Shown: positions 11,049 to 18,699, counted from the stretch's first letter. The stretch is 64,000 nt of DNA from Burkholderiales bacterium LSUCC0115 (GCA_009646425.1 WJBW01000001.1:144547-208546), one strand, 5' to 3'. Made by a program: numbers and translations. Notes: generated from the sequence alone by a model not told the origin.

Positions 11049-11404
11049 ATTTTCCGCACCGGTGGCTCACCGAGAAGCTCGCGATAGCCGGTCAAATCAC
11101 CCCCAATGAACTCGCCGAGATCGAGCAAGCCGGGATCAAATCTGTGATTTGTAACCGACCCGACGGTGAGGGAGGACATCAGCAACCAACGGCGGAAGAG
11201 CTGAGAGCAGCGGCGGCAGCCCTAAATATTCAATTCGCCTATCTGCCTATCAGCCCGTTTGGTGGGACGCCAGCACAGGCCATTCAGCTTGGCAACCTCA
11301 TGGAATCTATGCCCGCTCCCATGCTGGTGTTCTGTGCCAGCGGGGGCCGGTCCATGGGACTCATCGGCTTAGCCTCGCAACTAGGGCACAAGCTTCCGAC
11401 CTAG
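11045..11404 (+). CDS. DUF442 (Blh-like) phosphatase-fold sulfurtransferase domain protein
   Basis: This protein of about 119 residues has the DUF442 fold. It reads EQAGIKSVICNRPDGE near residue 30, then the P-loop FCASGGRS with the C-x5-R signature of tyrosine-phosphatase-like enzymes near residue 98. In the bigR operons of Xylella and Agrobacterium a DUF442 domain is fused to an ETHE1-type persulfide dioxygenase (Blh), where it is thought to act as a sulfurtransferase; here it is free-standing. The ATG at 11045 forms ATGA with the stop of the repressor, indicating coupled translation. An ATG at 11036 is the alternative start. Confidence 0.8.
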   Translation: MNFPHRWLTEKLAIAGQITPNELAEIEQAGIKSVICNRPDGEGGHQQPTAEELRAAAAALNIQFAYLPISPFGGTPAQAIQLGNLMESMPAPMLVFCASGGRSMGLIGLASQLGHKLPT

Positions 11405-11479
11405 TCACGTACAGGGATAACCCGAAACCGCCGTCTAGAGACCTTGACCAAACGGGGCCTGAGAAACAAGACTGCGGCT

Positions 11480-12229
11480 ATGACAGTTCTCGGCCCTAAC
11501 CCCACCGAGTCGACCCAGACCGACGATCAAAGACGCTCCCTTCTGCACAGTGTAGGCTGCCTGGCCGCCACGGCGGTAGCCGGTGGCATCGCACCCAGCG
11601 CCATGGGCAAGGTCTCTTTTAAACCCTACGACCCCAGCCTACTGATCAATGAGTTCGGTGACCCTATCAAGGCTTCTGATTTGGTAGTTGCCGAGCCCTA
11701 TGTCTTTAACTACCCCTTTCAGGGCACACCGTCGTTTCTCATCCGCTTGAGCAAGCCGGTCAAAACCAGTCGACTCAAGACCGAGTCAGGCCAGACCTAT
11801 GAGTCGCTCTCCGGAGTTGGACGCGAGCAGACCATCGTGGCGTTCTCGGCCATCTGTGCCCACAAGATGATGTACCCCACCCCCAACATCAGTTTTATTG
11901 GTCTTCGCAAGGGCGTGGGGCGCGAGCCGCAGACTGTCATTCATTGCTGTGGTGACGATTCTCGATACGATCCAACACAGGGTGCGCAGGTCATTGGTGG
12001 TCCTGCACCACAACCACTGGCCTGCATTGTCCTGCGACACGACACCAAGACAGACCATCTGCGAGCCGTGGGCACTTTGGGCGGTGAAATGTTCAAGGCC
12101 TTCTTTGAAAAATACGAGTTCAAACTCAGCATCGACAACGGCCCCAAATCCAAGCAGCTCTGCACCAGCACCACCGTCTGCAAGGAGCTCAAACGCTACA
12201 GCCGCCAACTTCAGGGCTGCCCCGCCTGA
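11480..12229 (+). CDS. Tat-exported Rieske-like protein with altered second cluster motif
   Basis: The 249-residue protein has a twin-arginine start, DDQRRSLLHS, followed by an Ala/Gly-rich hydrophobic stretch, so it is probably exported folded. CAHKM (about residue 127) matches the first Rieske motif CxH. The second region reads IHCCGDDSRYDP and then GGPAPQPLA, in the place of the usual CxCHGSxFDP. The fold is thus Rieske-like, but Asp stands where the second His ligand is expected. Cys residues near the C-terminus (CTSTTVCKE, GCPA) may form a disulfide. The start is uncertain: a TTG at 11444 is in frame, but the Tat motif fits 11480. The multicopper oxidase gene follows by 31 bases, a likely electron partner. 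Confidence 0.65.
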   Translation: MTVLGPNPTESTQTDDQRRSLLHSVGCLAATAVAGGIAPSAMGKVSFKPYDPSLLINEFGDPIKASDLVVAEPYVFNYPFQGTPSFLIRLSKPVKTSRLKTESGQTYESLSGVGREQTIVAFSAICAHKMMYPTPNISFIGLRKGVGREPQTVIHCCGDDSRYDPTQGAQVIGGPAPQPLACIVLRHDTKTDHLRAVGTLGGEMFKAFFEKYEFKLSIDNGPKSKQLCTSTTVCKELKRYSRQLQGCPA

Positions 12230-12260
12230 AACCTTTGGCCCCGCGAGGGGTCAGATTGCC

Positions 12261-13670
12261 ATGACAACAAGACGCGACTTTATGGGCCAATGGGCGGGTA
12301 TTGCGCTTGCCAGCCTCAGCAGCCTTACTCCCACGACGCTACTGGCCATCACCCAAACCCCTGATGTTCAAACGCTGACACTGACCGCCAGACCGGCTGC
12401 CATTCAAGTAGGCCCAGACGGCACCCAACCCACTCAACTCTGGTGTTTCAACGGTCAATTCCCCGGGCCCGAGATTCGAGTCAGACAAGGGGATCGGCTG
12501 CGCGTGCGCTTCGTCAACCAGCTGCCGCAACCCAGCAGCATTCACTGGCATGGCATTCGACTGCCCAACAACATGGACGGCGTTCCGGGGCTCACCCAAG
12601 ACCCGGTTCCACCAGGCGGTGAATTCGTCTACGAGTTCGACTGTCCGGACGCTGGTACCTTTTGGTACCACCCACACTTCAACAGTGCAGAGCAACTCGG
12701 GCGAGGGCTCATCGGTGCACTGGTCGTCGAAGAGAAGGCTCCGCTGGCTGTCGACCATGACCTGACCTGGGTGCTCAGTGACCTGCGGGTCGACACCCAA
12801 GGTCGGCTCAACGAGTCTTTTACCAACCGGCACGATCAAGCCCACGCCGGACGCATTGGCAACGTGGTGCTCATCAACGGCAGCATCACCGACCGCTTTA
12901 TGCTGCCAGGTCCCAGCCGCATCCGATTGCGACTCATCGCGGCGACAAACGCAAGGCTTTTTGAGCTAAGGCTCAAAGACGTCAAGAATGCCTCAGCCCA
13001 TCTCATCGCCATTGACGGCCATCCGATTGCCCCCCAAGCAGTCAGCGAGGCGATTGACCTGGCGCCAGGTCAACGCGTTGACCTGCTCATTGACCTAGAC
13101 GCCAACGGCTCATTTGGCATCGAGGACCACGCCTATCCTCGCAACGCCTACAAGCTGGCAGAGATCAGAGGCGTCGGCACACAGCAGTCCGTGTCCAAGG
13201 CCTACAAGACCAAGATCACCCGATTGCCGAACAACCCAGTTCCGCCCGTCGCCTCTACTGCCCTTCAGACAGCCCGCTCCGTGCCGCTGGTGATCACTGG
13301 TGGGGCCATGAGCCGAGCCATGCGCGCTGACGGCATTTGGCAAATCAACGGTCACGCCATGACCGACCACCGCAAAGAAGACCTGCATCACATGAAGCCC
13401 AACTTCAAGCTCAGGCTTGGGGAAGTGGTTCAACTGCAGCTAGAGAATCAGACCGCCTGGTTTCATCCCATGCATCTGCACGGGGTGGTCTTTCAGCAGG
13501 TCATGGCCGATCAGACGCTTGGCCCCTATCGCGACACCATCCTGCTCTCGCCAGGACAGAAAATGACGGTGGCCATGCGCGCAGATATTCCCGGTTTATG
13601 GATGATCCACTGCCACGTTCTGGAGCATCAACACAGTGGTCTGATGGGATATTTCAGCGTAGAGTCGTAG
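12261..13670 (+). CDS. Tat-exported multicopper oxidase
   Basis: Counted from the ATG at 12261 the protein has 469 residues. TTRRDFMGQW is a Tat signal. All four copper motifs are present: HWHG, WYHPH, HPMHLHG and HCHVLEHQHSGLM, the last with Cys for type 1 copper and Met as axial ligand. This is a three-domain oxidase like SufI/CopA/CueO. It couples one-electron oxidation of a substrate (Cu+, Mn, Fe, phenols or a redox protein) to O2 reduction in the periplasm. No Met-rich copper-binding insert is visible, which argues against a cuprous oxidase. Its place in an operon with a Rieske-like protein and a persulfide sensor points to sulfur-related chemistry. ORF start sites upstream of 12261 overlap the previous gene and are unlikely. 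Confidence 0.88.
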   Translation: MTTRRDFMGQWAGIALASLSSLTPTTLLAITQTPDVQTLTLTARPAAIQVGPDGTQPTQLWCFNGQFPGPEIRVRQGDRLRVRFVNQLPQPSSIHWHGIRLPNNMDGVPGLTQDPVPPGGEFVYEFDCPDAGTFWYHPHFNSAEQLGRGLIGALVVEEKAPLAVDHDLTWVLSDLRVDTQGRLNESFTNRHDQAHAGRIGNVVLINGSITDRFMLPGPSRIRLRLIAATNARLFELRLKDVKNASAHLIAIDGHPIAPQAVSEAIDLAPGQRVDLLIDLDANGSFGIEDHAYPRNAYKLAEIRGVGTQQSVSKAYKTKITRLPNNPVPPVASTALQTARSVPLVITGGAMSRAMRADGIWQINGHAMTDHRKEDLHHMKPNFKLRLGEVVQLQLENQTAWFHPMHLHGVVFQQVMADQTLGPYRDTILLSPGQKMTVAMRADIPGLWMIHCHVLEHQHSGLMGYFSVES

Positions 13671-13710
13671 GCGTTTTCACCCCACACCATCCATCATCAG
13701 GAGCTTCCAG

Positions 13711-13947
13711 ATGTCTTCTATCGCTAAAGTGTTAGTGGCAGGTGCACTCTCTCTTGGTCTGACCGCCTGCGCCACGCCAGACTATGTCTTCAAAAAGCTG
13801 GACGCCTCTCAGATGGACTTTCAAAACGACTTAAACAAATGCGAAGACCAGGCCATGACCTTTGGCAATGTGATTCGCGCTGACTACATCAAGGCCCGCA
13901 ATGACTGCATGATCAAAAAGGGCTGGACTCTCACCAATCCCCGCTAA
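13711..13947 (+). CDS. Small lipoprotein of unknown function
   Basis: The 78-residue protein has a type II signal peptide ending in LGLTACA (lipobox, Cys20). The mature chain of about 58 residues contains two further Cys in NKCEDQAM and RNDCMIKKGW, which could bridge. The sequence LNKCEDQA...YIKARNDCMIKKGW resembles small lipoproteins found widely in proteobacteria with no assigned role. It lies 40 bases after the multicopper oxidase with a good ribosome-binding site (AGGAGC) and ends 25 bases before the DUF1330 gene, so it is part of the same operon. Confidence 0.75.
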   Translation: MSSIAKVLVAGALSLGLTACATPDYVFKKLDASQMDFQNDLNKCEDQAMTFGNVIRADYIKARNDCMIKKGWTLTNPR

Positions 13948-13972
13948 ACCCAACCTATCAACGGAGAAGACC

Positions 13973-14266
13973 ATGGCCAAAGCCTTTTGGGTTACGACCT
14001 ACCGCGAAATTTTTGATGCCAACAAACTGGCCCAATACGCCAAGCTGGCCTTGCCTGCCATCGAGGCCGGCGGCGGTAAATTTATCGTGCGTGGTATGCC
14101 AGAAAAGGTCTATGAAAACGGCCTCATGCAACGGACCGTGGTGATTGAGTTTCCCGACATGGCCACCGCGATTGCCACGCACGACAGTGCGGCCTACCAA
14201 CAGGCCTTAAACGCCTTGGGAGACGGCGCAGACCGAGACATGCGACTGATTGAGGGCGTCAACTAA
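13973..14266 (+). CDS. DUF1330 family protein
   Basis: The 97-residue protein has the DUF1330 pattern: FWVTTYREIFDANKLAQYA, then PAIEAGGGKFIVRG, and a C-terminal DRDMRLIEGV. The family adopts a ferredoxin-like alpha/beta barrel and has no settled function. Strong ribosome-binding site GGAGAAGA at 13961-13968. It closes the operon that begins at 10725; its stop is 11 bases from the stop of the convergent CsoR-like gene. A remnant of a second DUF1330 gene lies at 18768-18809, past the flavoprotein gene. Confidence 0.85.
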   Translation: MAKAFWVTTYREIFDANKLAQYAKLALPAIEAGGGKFIVRGMPEKVYENGLMQRTVVIEFPDMATAIATHDSAAYQQALNALGDGADRDMRLIEGVN

Positions 14267-14277
14267 AGGGGGCGCTC

Positions 14278-14586
14278 CTAGGCGTATTTCTGAAGCAAGT
14301 CCAGCACCCGCTGGACATCCTGCTTGATCTCACCCTCGGGGGTGTAGCCGTCGGCCACCTCCATCAGCGTGCAAGTCATCATGTGCATGTAGGCGCGCTC
14401 CAGCGCCCGTCTCACCGCCGCCATCTGTTGGGCGACATCTTCGCAGGGACGTCCGCTGGCCACCATCTCTGACAAGCCACGGATCTGACCCTCGATCCGA
14501 CGCAGTCGATTAACCATACGGGCGCGCTCTTCCGCCTCTCGCTCCGAGATGCAGCGCGCCAATTCCGGCCTCGTTTTCATCACCAT
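14278..14586 (-). CDS. CsoR/RcnR/CstR-family repressor with atypical ligand positions
   Basis: The 102-residue all-helical protein has the DUF156 signature RLRRIEGQIRGLSEMVASGRPCEDV and AAVRRALERAY. The first conserved Cys (GRPC) is present. Counting from it, CsoR has His at +25 and Cys at +29, and CstR has Cys at +29. Here +25 is Thr and +29 is Val, while Cys is at +24 and His at +20 (YMHMMTC). It is therefore not a standard copper, nickel or formaldehyde sensor; Cys/Cys persulfide sensing like CstR remains possible. The ATG at 14586 has AAAGGAG before it. It is divergent from the DUF302-FadL genes, whose leader carries a fitting operator. Confidence 0.8.
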   Translation of the reverse strand: MVMKTRPELARCISEREAEERARMVNRLRRIEGQIRGLSEMVASGRPCEDVAQQMAAVRRALERAYMHMMTCTLMEVADGYTPEGEIKQDVQRVLDLLQKYA

Positions 14587-14708
14587 CAGGCACTCCTTTC
14601 CCTGTTCCTATCATCAGGCCATTTGTACTCTGGCACAACAAGAGCCTCCAGGCTGCGAGTGACGTGACCTTTGTCAGGAGTTGCTGCAATGCAATTTGTC
14701 TTAAATCA

Positions 14709-14724
14709 AATTTGCTGGCAAATT
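14709..14724. promoter_or_regulatory. Palindrome AATTTGC-N2-GCAAATT in the CsoR-like/DUF302 intergenic region
   Basis: Perfect 7-base arms with a 2-base centre lie 13 bases upstream of the CsoR-type operator. The composition is unlike that operator, so a second regulator may bind. A possible -35 (TTGCTG) lies inside it. Whether it acts on the DUF302 or on the repressor promoter cannot be told. Confidence 0.35.
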
Positions 14725-14736
14725 GCTCAAAATACT

Positions 14737-14754
14737 AATACCCCCACGGGTATT
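14737..14754. promoter_or_regulatory. CsoR/CstR-type operator AATACCC-CCAC-GGGTATT
   Basis: Perfect 7-base arms around a 4-base centre give the ATACCC...GGGTAT architecture with C/G tracts that CsoR-family repressors recognise. It lies 32 bases before the DUF302 start and about 150 bases before the CsoR-like gene. The cognate repressor is most simply the adjacent gene at 14278-14586. Confidence 0.7.
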
Positions 14755-14785
14755 GATTCAAATACAAAACCAAGGGAGAAGAAGC

Positions 14786-15364
14786 ATGACCAAGCTGAAA
14801 CAAAACCTCATCCGCACACTGGCAGTGATTGCTGTCGCCACCGGCTTAACCGGCTGCGGCACCATCAGCACACTCGGAAAACTCGAGGACGGTGCAGGCG
14901 CCGAGGCGATGAAACTCTGGGATCGTTGGATCGAAGGCAATGGCGACATTGCTGTAGCCACAACCTGGGAGCGGAAGGTCAAACCCGGACTGACGAGACG
15001 GGATGTGGAGGAAATTCTGTCACTCGTGGCGACAGAGAGAAACATGCGTGAGGTGGGTGTGCTGCCCCTGTCTGAGGAGATTGCCAAGCGCACCGGCAAA
15101 AAGGAAAAGCTGCTGATCATCTACAACTACTGTAGCCCCATGATCGCCCGTGAGATGGCTGACTTTAGCCCTCACATGGCCGCCTACATGCCCTGCCGAA
15201 TCACCCTGGTCGAGAAGGAAGACGGCCTGTGGCTCTACACACTCAACATGGACATGATGGTCAAGATGGGCCGCAAGCTGCCCTCTCCGTTGAAAGAGAA
15301 CGCTTGGAGCGTACGTCAGACCATGTGGGAAATGATGGAGCGGGCCTCAAAGGGTCAGTTCTAA
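14786..15364 (+). CDS. DUF302-domain lipoprotein
   Basis: From the ATG at 14786 (GGGAGAAGAAGC before it) the protein has 192 residues. A signal peptide ends in TGLTGCG, a lipobox. The mature part contains YNYCSP and MPCRITLVEKEDGLWL, the core of DUF302, which has an alpha/beta fold and two conserved Cys regions. DUF302 proteins often occur near sulfur-oxidation genes, but no activity is established. The gene is followed after 65 bases by the FadL channel and is probably repressed by the CsoR-like protein through the operator upstream. The C-terminus is helical and Met-rich. Confidence 0.75.
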   Translation: MTKLKQNLIRTLAVIAVATGLTGCGTISTLGKLEDGAGAEAMKLWDRWIEGNGDIAVATTWERKVKPGLTRRDVEEILSLVATERNMREVGVLPLSEEIAKRTGKKEKLLIIYNYCSPMIAREMADFSPHMAAYMPCRITLVEKEDGLWLYTLNMDMMVKMGRKLPSPLKENAWSVRQTMWEMMERASKGQF

Positions 15365-15429
15365 ACCGAGCACCACTGCAGCATCCAGACCGACGTTAAA
15401 AACAAAATCACTCAGGGGAAGACAACAAC

Positions 15430-16731
15430 ATGAAAAAGACGAATCATTTGAGCAAGCTCAGCGTAGCTGTAGCGGCCACGCTGGTGGCGAGTTCAGCCTT
15501 TGCAACCAATGGCTATTTTCCGCATGGCTTGGGCATGAAGATGAAGGGCATGGGTGGTGCAGGCGTGGCACTCGCCCAAGATGGATTCTCCGTAGCTCAC
15601 AACCCGGCCCTTGGCGTCGATGTGGGTAACAGCCTGGCCATGGGGGTTGATTTTTTTAGTCCAGACCGAAGCACGTCTCGCACCATGAGCGGCATGTCCA
15701 TGGGTAGCGTAAAAAGCAGCGAACGTGTGTTCCCAATCCCTGAATTTGCCTACAACACCAAGGTATCGGACAAGATGGCCGTGGGTCTGGCTGTCTATGC
15801 AAACGGTGGCATGAACACCACATATAAGGGCATGACACACGGATGCCAAGACATGTCCGGGAATGCCTACTATGGAAACGCCGTCTGCGGCACTTCTAAC
15901 CTGGGTGTCGACCTGGCTCAGTTGACGATTTCACCGACCATCTCATACAAGCCCAATGACCGGGTCTCGGTTGGTGTAGCGCCCATGTTCGTATACCAAC
16001 GGTTTGAGGCAGTTGGCCTTCAAGCCTTTCAAGGGATGCCCGGGGCCTCTAGCAACCCCGATGCTCTCACCAATACTGGGTATGACTCGAGCCAAGGACT
16101 TGGAATCCGCTTCGGATTTGCGGCAACCCTCAACGACAAGGTCAACGTAGGCGCCAGCTTTACGCCCAAGATCAACATGTCGAAGTTCAAGAGTTACGCC
16201 GGTCTTTTTGCCGGTGAGGGTGATTTTGACATCCCCTCGTCCAGCAACCTGGGCGCTGCATTCAAGGCCTCTGACAAACTGACCCTTGCCGCCGACTACA
16301 GCCGAATCGGTTATTCGAAGGTTCCGTCTATTGGCAACCCAATGAGCAACTTCTTTACCAGCCAGATGGGTACCGCCACCGGTGCAGGATTCGGATGGAA
16401 AGACATCAACGTCATCAAGATCGGCGCAGAGTGGAAGCATTCCGCTACCACAACCCTTCGCGCCGGCTTTAACAAAGGCCAAAACCCGATTTCTGGCGCG
16501 AACGTCACCATCAACATTCTCGCTCCAGGGGTGATGACCAAGCACTACACATTTGGTGCAACACACACCATGGCTGACAAGAGCGAGTGGACCTGGGCCT
16601 TCATGTATGCCCCCTCGGTGTCGGTGACCGATACTTCGTTCTTTGGGGCAATGACAGGCACCACCGCAATATCAGATCAAATCCAAATGAAGCAGTACTC
16701 TCTTGGTGTTCAGTACAGCAAAAAGTTCTAA
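15430..16731 (+). CDS. FadL/OmpP1/TodX-family outer-membrane channel
   Basis: The 433-residue protein has a signal peptide cleaved after SSAFA. The mature N-terminus TNGYFPHGLGMKMKGMGGAG is the family hatch segment, followed by AQDGFSVAHNPA. A 14-strand barrel of alternating residues ends in the aromatic YSLGVQYSKKF, the outer-membrane assembly signal. FadL proteins let hydrophobic molecules pass into the outer membrane by lateral diffusion. In a module with sulfur sensors the cargo might be zero-valent sulfur or an organosulfur compound rather than fatty acid; that is inference. A hairpin terminator follows. Confidence 0.88.
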   Translation: MKKTNHLSKLSVAVAATLVASSAFATNGYFPHGLGMKMKGMGGAGVALAQDGFSVAHNPALGVDVGNSLAMGVDFFSPDRSTSRTMSGMSMGSVKSSERVFPIPEFAYNTKVSDKMAVGLAVYANGGMNTTYKGMTHGCQDMSGNAYYGNAVCGTSNLGVDLAQLTISPTISYKPNDRVSVGVAPMFVYQRFEAVGLQAFQGMPGASSNPDALTNTGYDSSQGLGIRFGFAATLNDKVNVGASFTPKINMSKFKSYAGLFAGEGDFDIPSSSNLGAAFKASDKLTLAADYSRIGYSKVPSIGNPMSNFFTSQMGTATGAGFGWKDINVIKIGAEWKHSATTTLRAGFNKGQNPISGANVTINILAPGVMTKHYTFGATHTMADKSEWTWAFMYAPSVSVTDTSFFGAMTGTTAISDQIQMKQYSLGVQYSKKF

Positions 16732-16745
16732 GTCTTAAAAACTAG

Positions 16746-16769
16746 CGAGAGCCCCTGACGGGGCTCTCG
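16746..16769 (+). terminator. Stem-loop after the FadL gene
   Basis: CGAGAGCCCC and GGGGCTCTCG form a perfect 10-base stem with a TGAC loop, 15 bases after the FadL stop. A long U tract is missing (GTGCATTTG follows), so termination may be partial. DUF4395 at 16837 could be reached by read-through. Confidence 0.75.
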
Positions 16770-16836
16770 TGCATTTGAGGGTAGCAGTATCATCGAAATT
16801 CATCTGTCACAAAGCACAACTCTCCAGGGAGATGGC

Positions 16837-17547
16837 ATGAACACACTCGTCAGCCCCGTTAACTCGCCGAGTCGGCTCCCGCTGCTGTGGTTTCGGTCTC
16901 ATGACGATGTGACCCCCTGGATGAACGAGACCGCCGTTCGCATCCGCGCCGGCATCATGCTGGCCATTCCGATTTACATGGCTTTCACGCTGTTTAGCAT
17001 CATCTTTGGTAGCAAATGGATTGTGACGGGCAACGTGATCAAAGACACCATGGACATGGACTTTGACGGCCACATCCTTTACATGGTCGAGGCCATACGC
17101 CGCACCTACGACTACACGCCTCAGACCTATGTCTTGTTCTATGCCCTTTTTGAAATGATCGTGGGCATGTTCAAACGCACTGCGTTTTTGTCTCCCACGA
17201 TCTGGATCGCCACCTATCTGGCTAGAAACCGCACCCCTTACTGGAAGCCTCTGGCACCCAAGCGGTTTGCCTGGACCATTGGCGCTGCGATGATCAGTGT
17301 CTGCTTAATCTTCTTCCACCCGGAGAAGTTCGCGGCCGGAGTAAATTTCATTACCCAGCATCAACTGCTGCCAACCACCGAGCAATACCTACCGCGCACA
17401 CTGCCGCTCTACATGGTCTGGATCTGCCTGGGCTTTATGTGGCTTGAAGCCATTCTGGGCTACTGCGTCGGCTGCCAGATCCATGCCCTCCTAGCTAAGG
17501 TCGGCATCGTCAAGGATGAGTGCGAGGCCTGTAACAACCTGGGTTGA
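16837..17547 (+). CDS. DUF4395 family integral membrane protein
   Basis: The 236-residue protein has about five hydrophobic segments (near 35-60, 95-115, 145-165, 185-210). It contains LGYCVGCQIHALLAK near the C-terminus, the CxxC signature of DUF4395, and ends KDECEACNNLG with a second CxxC. DUF4395 proteins often neighbour or are fused to thioredoxin, rhodanese or DsrE domains and may handle thiols across the membrane. It is preceded by GGGAGATGGC. The next gene, the SQR-like flavoprotein, is convergent with only 21 bases between the stops. Confidence 0.75.
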   Translation: MNTLVSPVNSPSRLPLLWFRSHDDVTPWMNETAVRIRAGIMLAIPIYMAFTLFSIIFGSKWIVTGNVIKDTMDMDFDGHILYMVEAIRRTYDYTPQTYVLFYALFEMIVGMFKRTAFLSPTIWIATYLARNRTPYWKPLAPKRFAWTIGAAMISVCLIFFHPEKFAAGVNFITQHQLLPTTEQYLPRTLPLYMVWICLGFMWLEAILGYCVGCQIHALLAKVGIVKDECEACNNLG

Positions 17548-17568
17548 AACACCTTCAAAACCCGCTGG

Positions 17569-18699
17569 TCAGCGATACTGAGTCAGATATCGCCTCTCAA
17601 ATAGTCTTTTCAGCCAGTGCATTGGGCGATTCGGGGGAACAATCAGATTGCGGGTCGGTGTTCGCCAGACGAATGTTCCGGTGTCCAAGGCGTCAACAAT
17701 ACAGATCAACTCGACCTTAAACCGGTGATCAGAGGGCTGCCCGTTTAGGTCTGCCAAGAGGTTCACAGCAGCCGACTCGGCCTGAAGATCAGCCATGTGA
17801 GCCTGCTTGGGCATCCAGTCCGGGCCAGGAAAGCTTCCAGAGTCTCCGGCCACCATCACCCGCTCAAATCCCGGCACACGGCAATCCGCTCCGGCCTGAA
17901 CCAACCCCCCGGGCGAACGTGGCAGCGTGGTCTGCTCAAACCAGGCATTTCCAGTCATACCAGGCATAAAGAGAATCAGGTCAGCAGGAAATTCACCGCC
18001 TTCGGTGACCACCTTGTCCGATTCGAAGCGCACCATCTTGTGGCCTAGATGGGTCTCGATGCCCCGCTTGGCCATCTCCTTCAACAGATGACGAACCGCC
18101 TTGGGGCCAAGCCGATTACCCGGCTCCTCAGATGGGTTAAAGAAGACCAATTTGAATTGGTCACGACGACCCTCGCGCCGAAGTTGGGCATCTATCCCAA
18201 ACAAGAACTCGAACATGGGCCCACCTCGAACCGCGGTCTGCTCGTTGGGGTTCCCCGCGAATCCGACAGCAATGCTGCCGCCACTCATCTGCTGGAGCCG
18301 GTCCCGGATCCGCTCTGCAGCGGCGATGCCCTCGCAAGGCGTAATCGCGTGTTCAATGCCGGGCAGTTTCTTGATAAAACGTCCCCCAGTGGCAATGATC
18401 AAACCATCATTTGAGTAATCCCCTGCTGTGGTGTGCACCGTGCGGCCATCAACAGACAGGCCCGAGACATCCGCCTGCACATAGCGGACTCGATTTTTCT
18501 TGAAAAAATTACCAAGGGGAACCAGCAAGTCACCCCGGGATCGAAGACCACTTGGAATCCAGATGATGCCCGGCAGGTACTGAAGTTCAGGACGCGACGC
18601 AATCAGGGTGATTTCGACATGAGGATCTCGGCGTCGAATGCATCGAACCGACGACAGGGCCGCAAAGCCAGAGCCGAGCACGGTAATGTTTTTGGCCAC
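17569..18699 (-). CDS. SQR/FCSD-like FAD-dependent oxidoreductase with a replaced catalytic Cys
   Basis: The protein of about 376 residues has an N-terminal FAD fold (LGSGFAALSSV), a second dinucleotide region and VMVAGDSGSF binding the flavin. Cys near 122 (TPCEGI) and 333 (ELICIV) suit two of the three Cys of sulfide:quinone oxidoreductases. The motif normally GxxCxGPxYEF reads TAVRGGPMFEF, with Arg at the Cys. A basic amphipathic tail (HWLKRLFERRYL) suits membrane attachment. No signal peptide is seen. The GTG at 18699 is preferred over the TTG at 18702 because GGGAGA sits 5 bases upstream. It probably passes electrons from a reduced sulfur compound to quinone; FCSD-like or unrelated substrates are possible. 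Confidence 0.7.
   Translation of the reverse strand: MAKNITVLGSGFAALSSVRCIRRRDPHVEITLIASRPELQYLPGIIWIPSGLRSRGDLLVPLGNFFKKNRVRYVQADVSGLSVDGRTVHTTAGDYSNDGLIIATGGRFIKKLPGIEHAITPCEGIAAAERIRDRLQQMSGGSIAVGFAGNPNEQTAVRGGPMFEFLFGIDAQLRREGRRDQFKLVFFNPSEEPGNRLGPKAVRHLLKEMAKRGIETHLGHKMVRFESDKVVTEGGEFPADLILFMPGMTGNAWFEQTTLPRSPGGLVQAGADCRVPGFERVMVAGDSGSFPGPDWMPKQAHMADLQAESAAVNLLADLNGQPSDHRFKVELICIVDALDTGTFVWRTPTRNLIVPPNRPMHWLKRLFERRYLTQYR

Noticed and set aside
11898-12260. Extended N-terminus for the multicopper oxidase
   Set aside because: It would overlap the Rieske-like gene by over 300 bases. The Tat signal is exactly at the ATG 12261.
14671-15051. 126-codon plus-strand frame around the DUF302 start
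   Set aside because: It lies out of frame with the lipoprotein gene and would cover the CsoR operator. It is basic and low in information.
17572-17593. Weak hairpin GCGATA/TATCGC at the flavoprotein stop
   Set aside because: Only six pairs with a 10-base loop and no T run, so no terminator is claimed.
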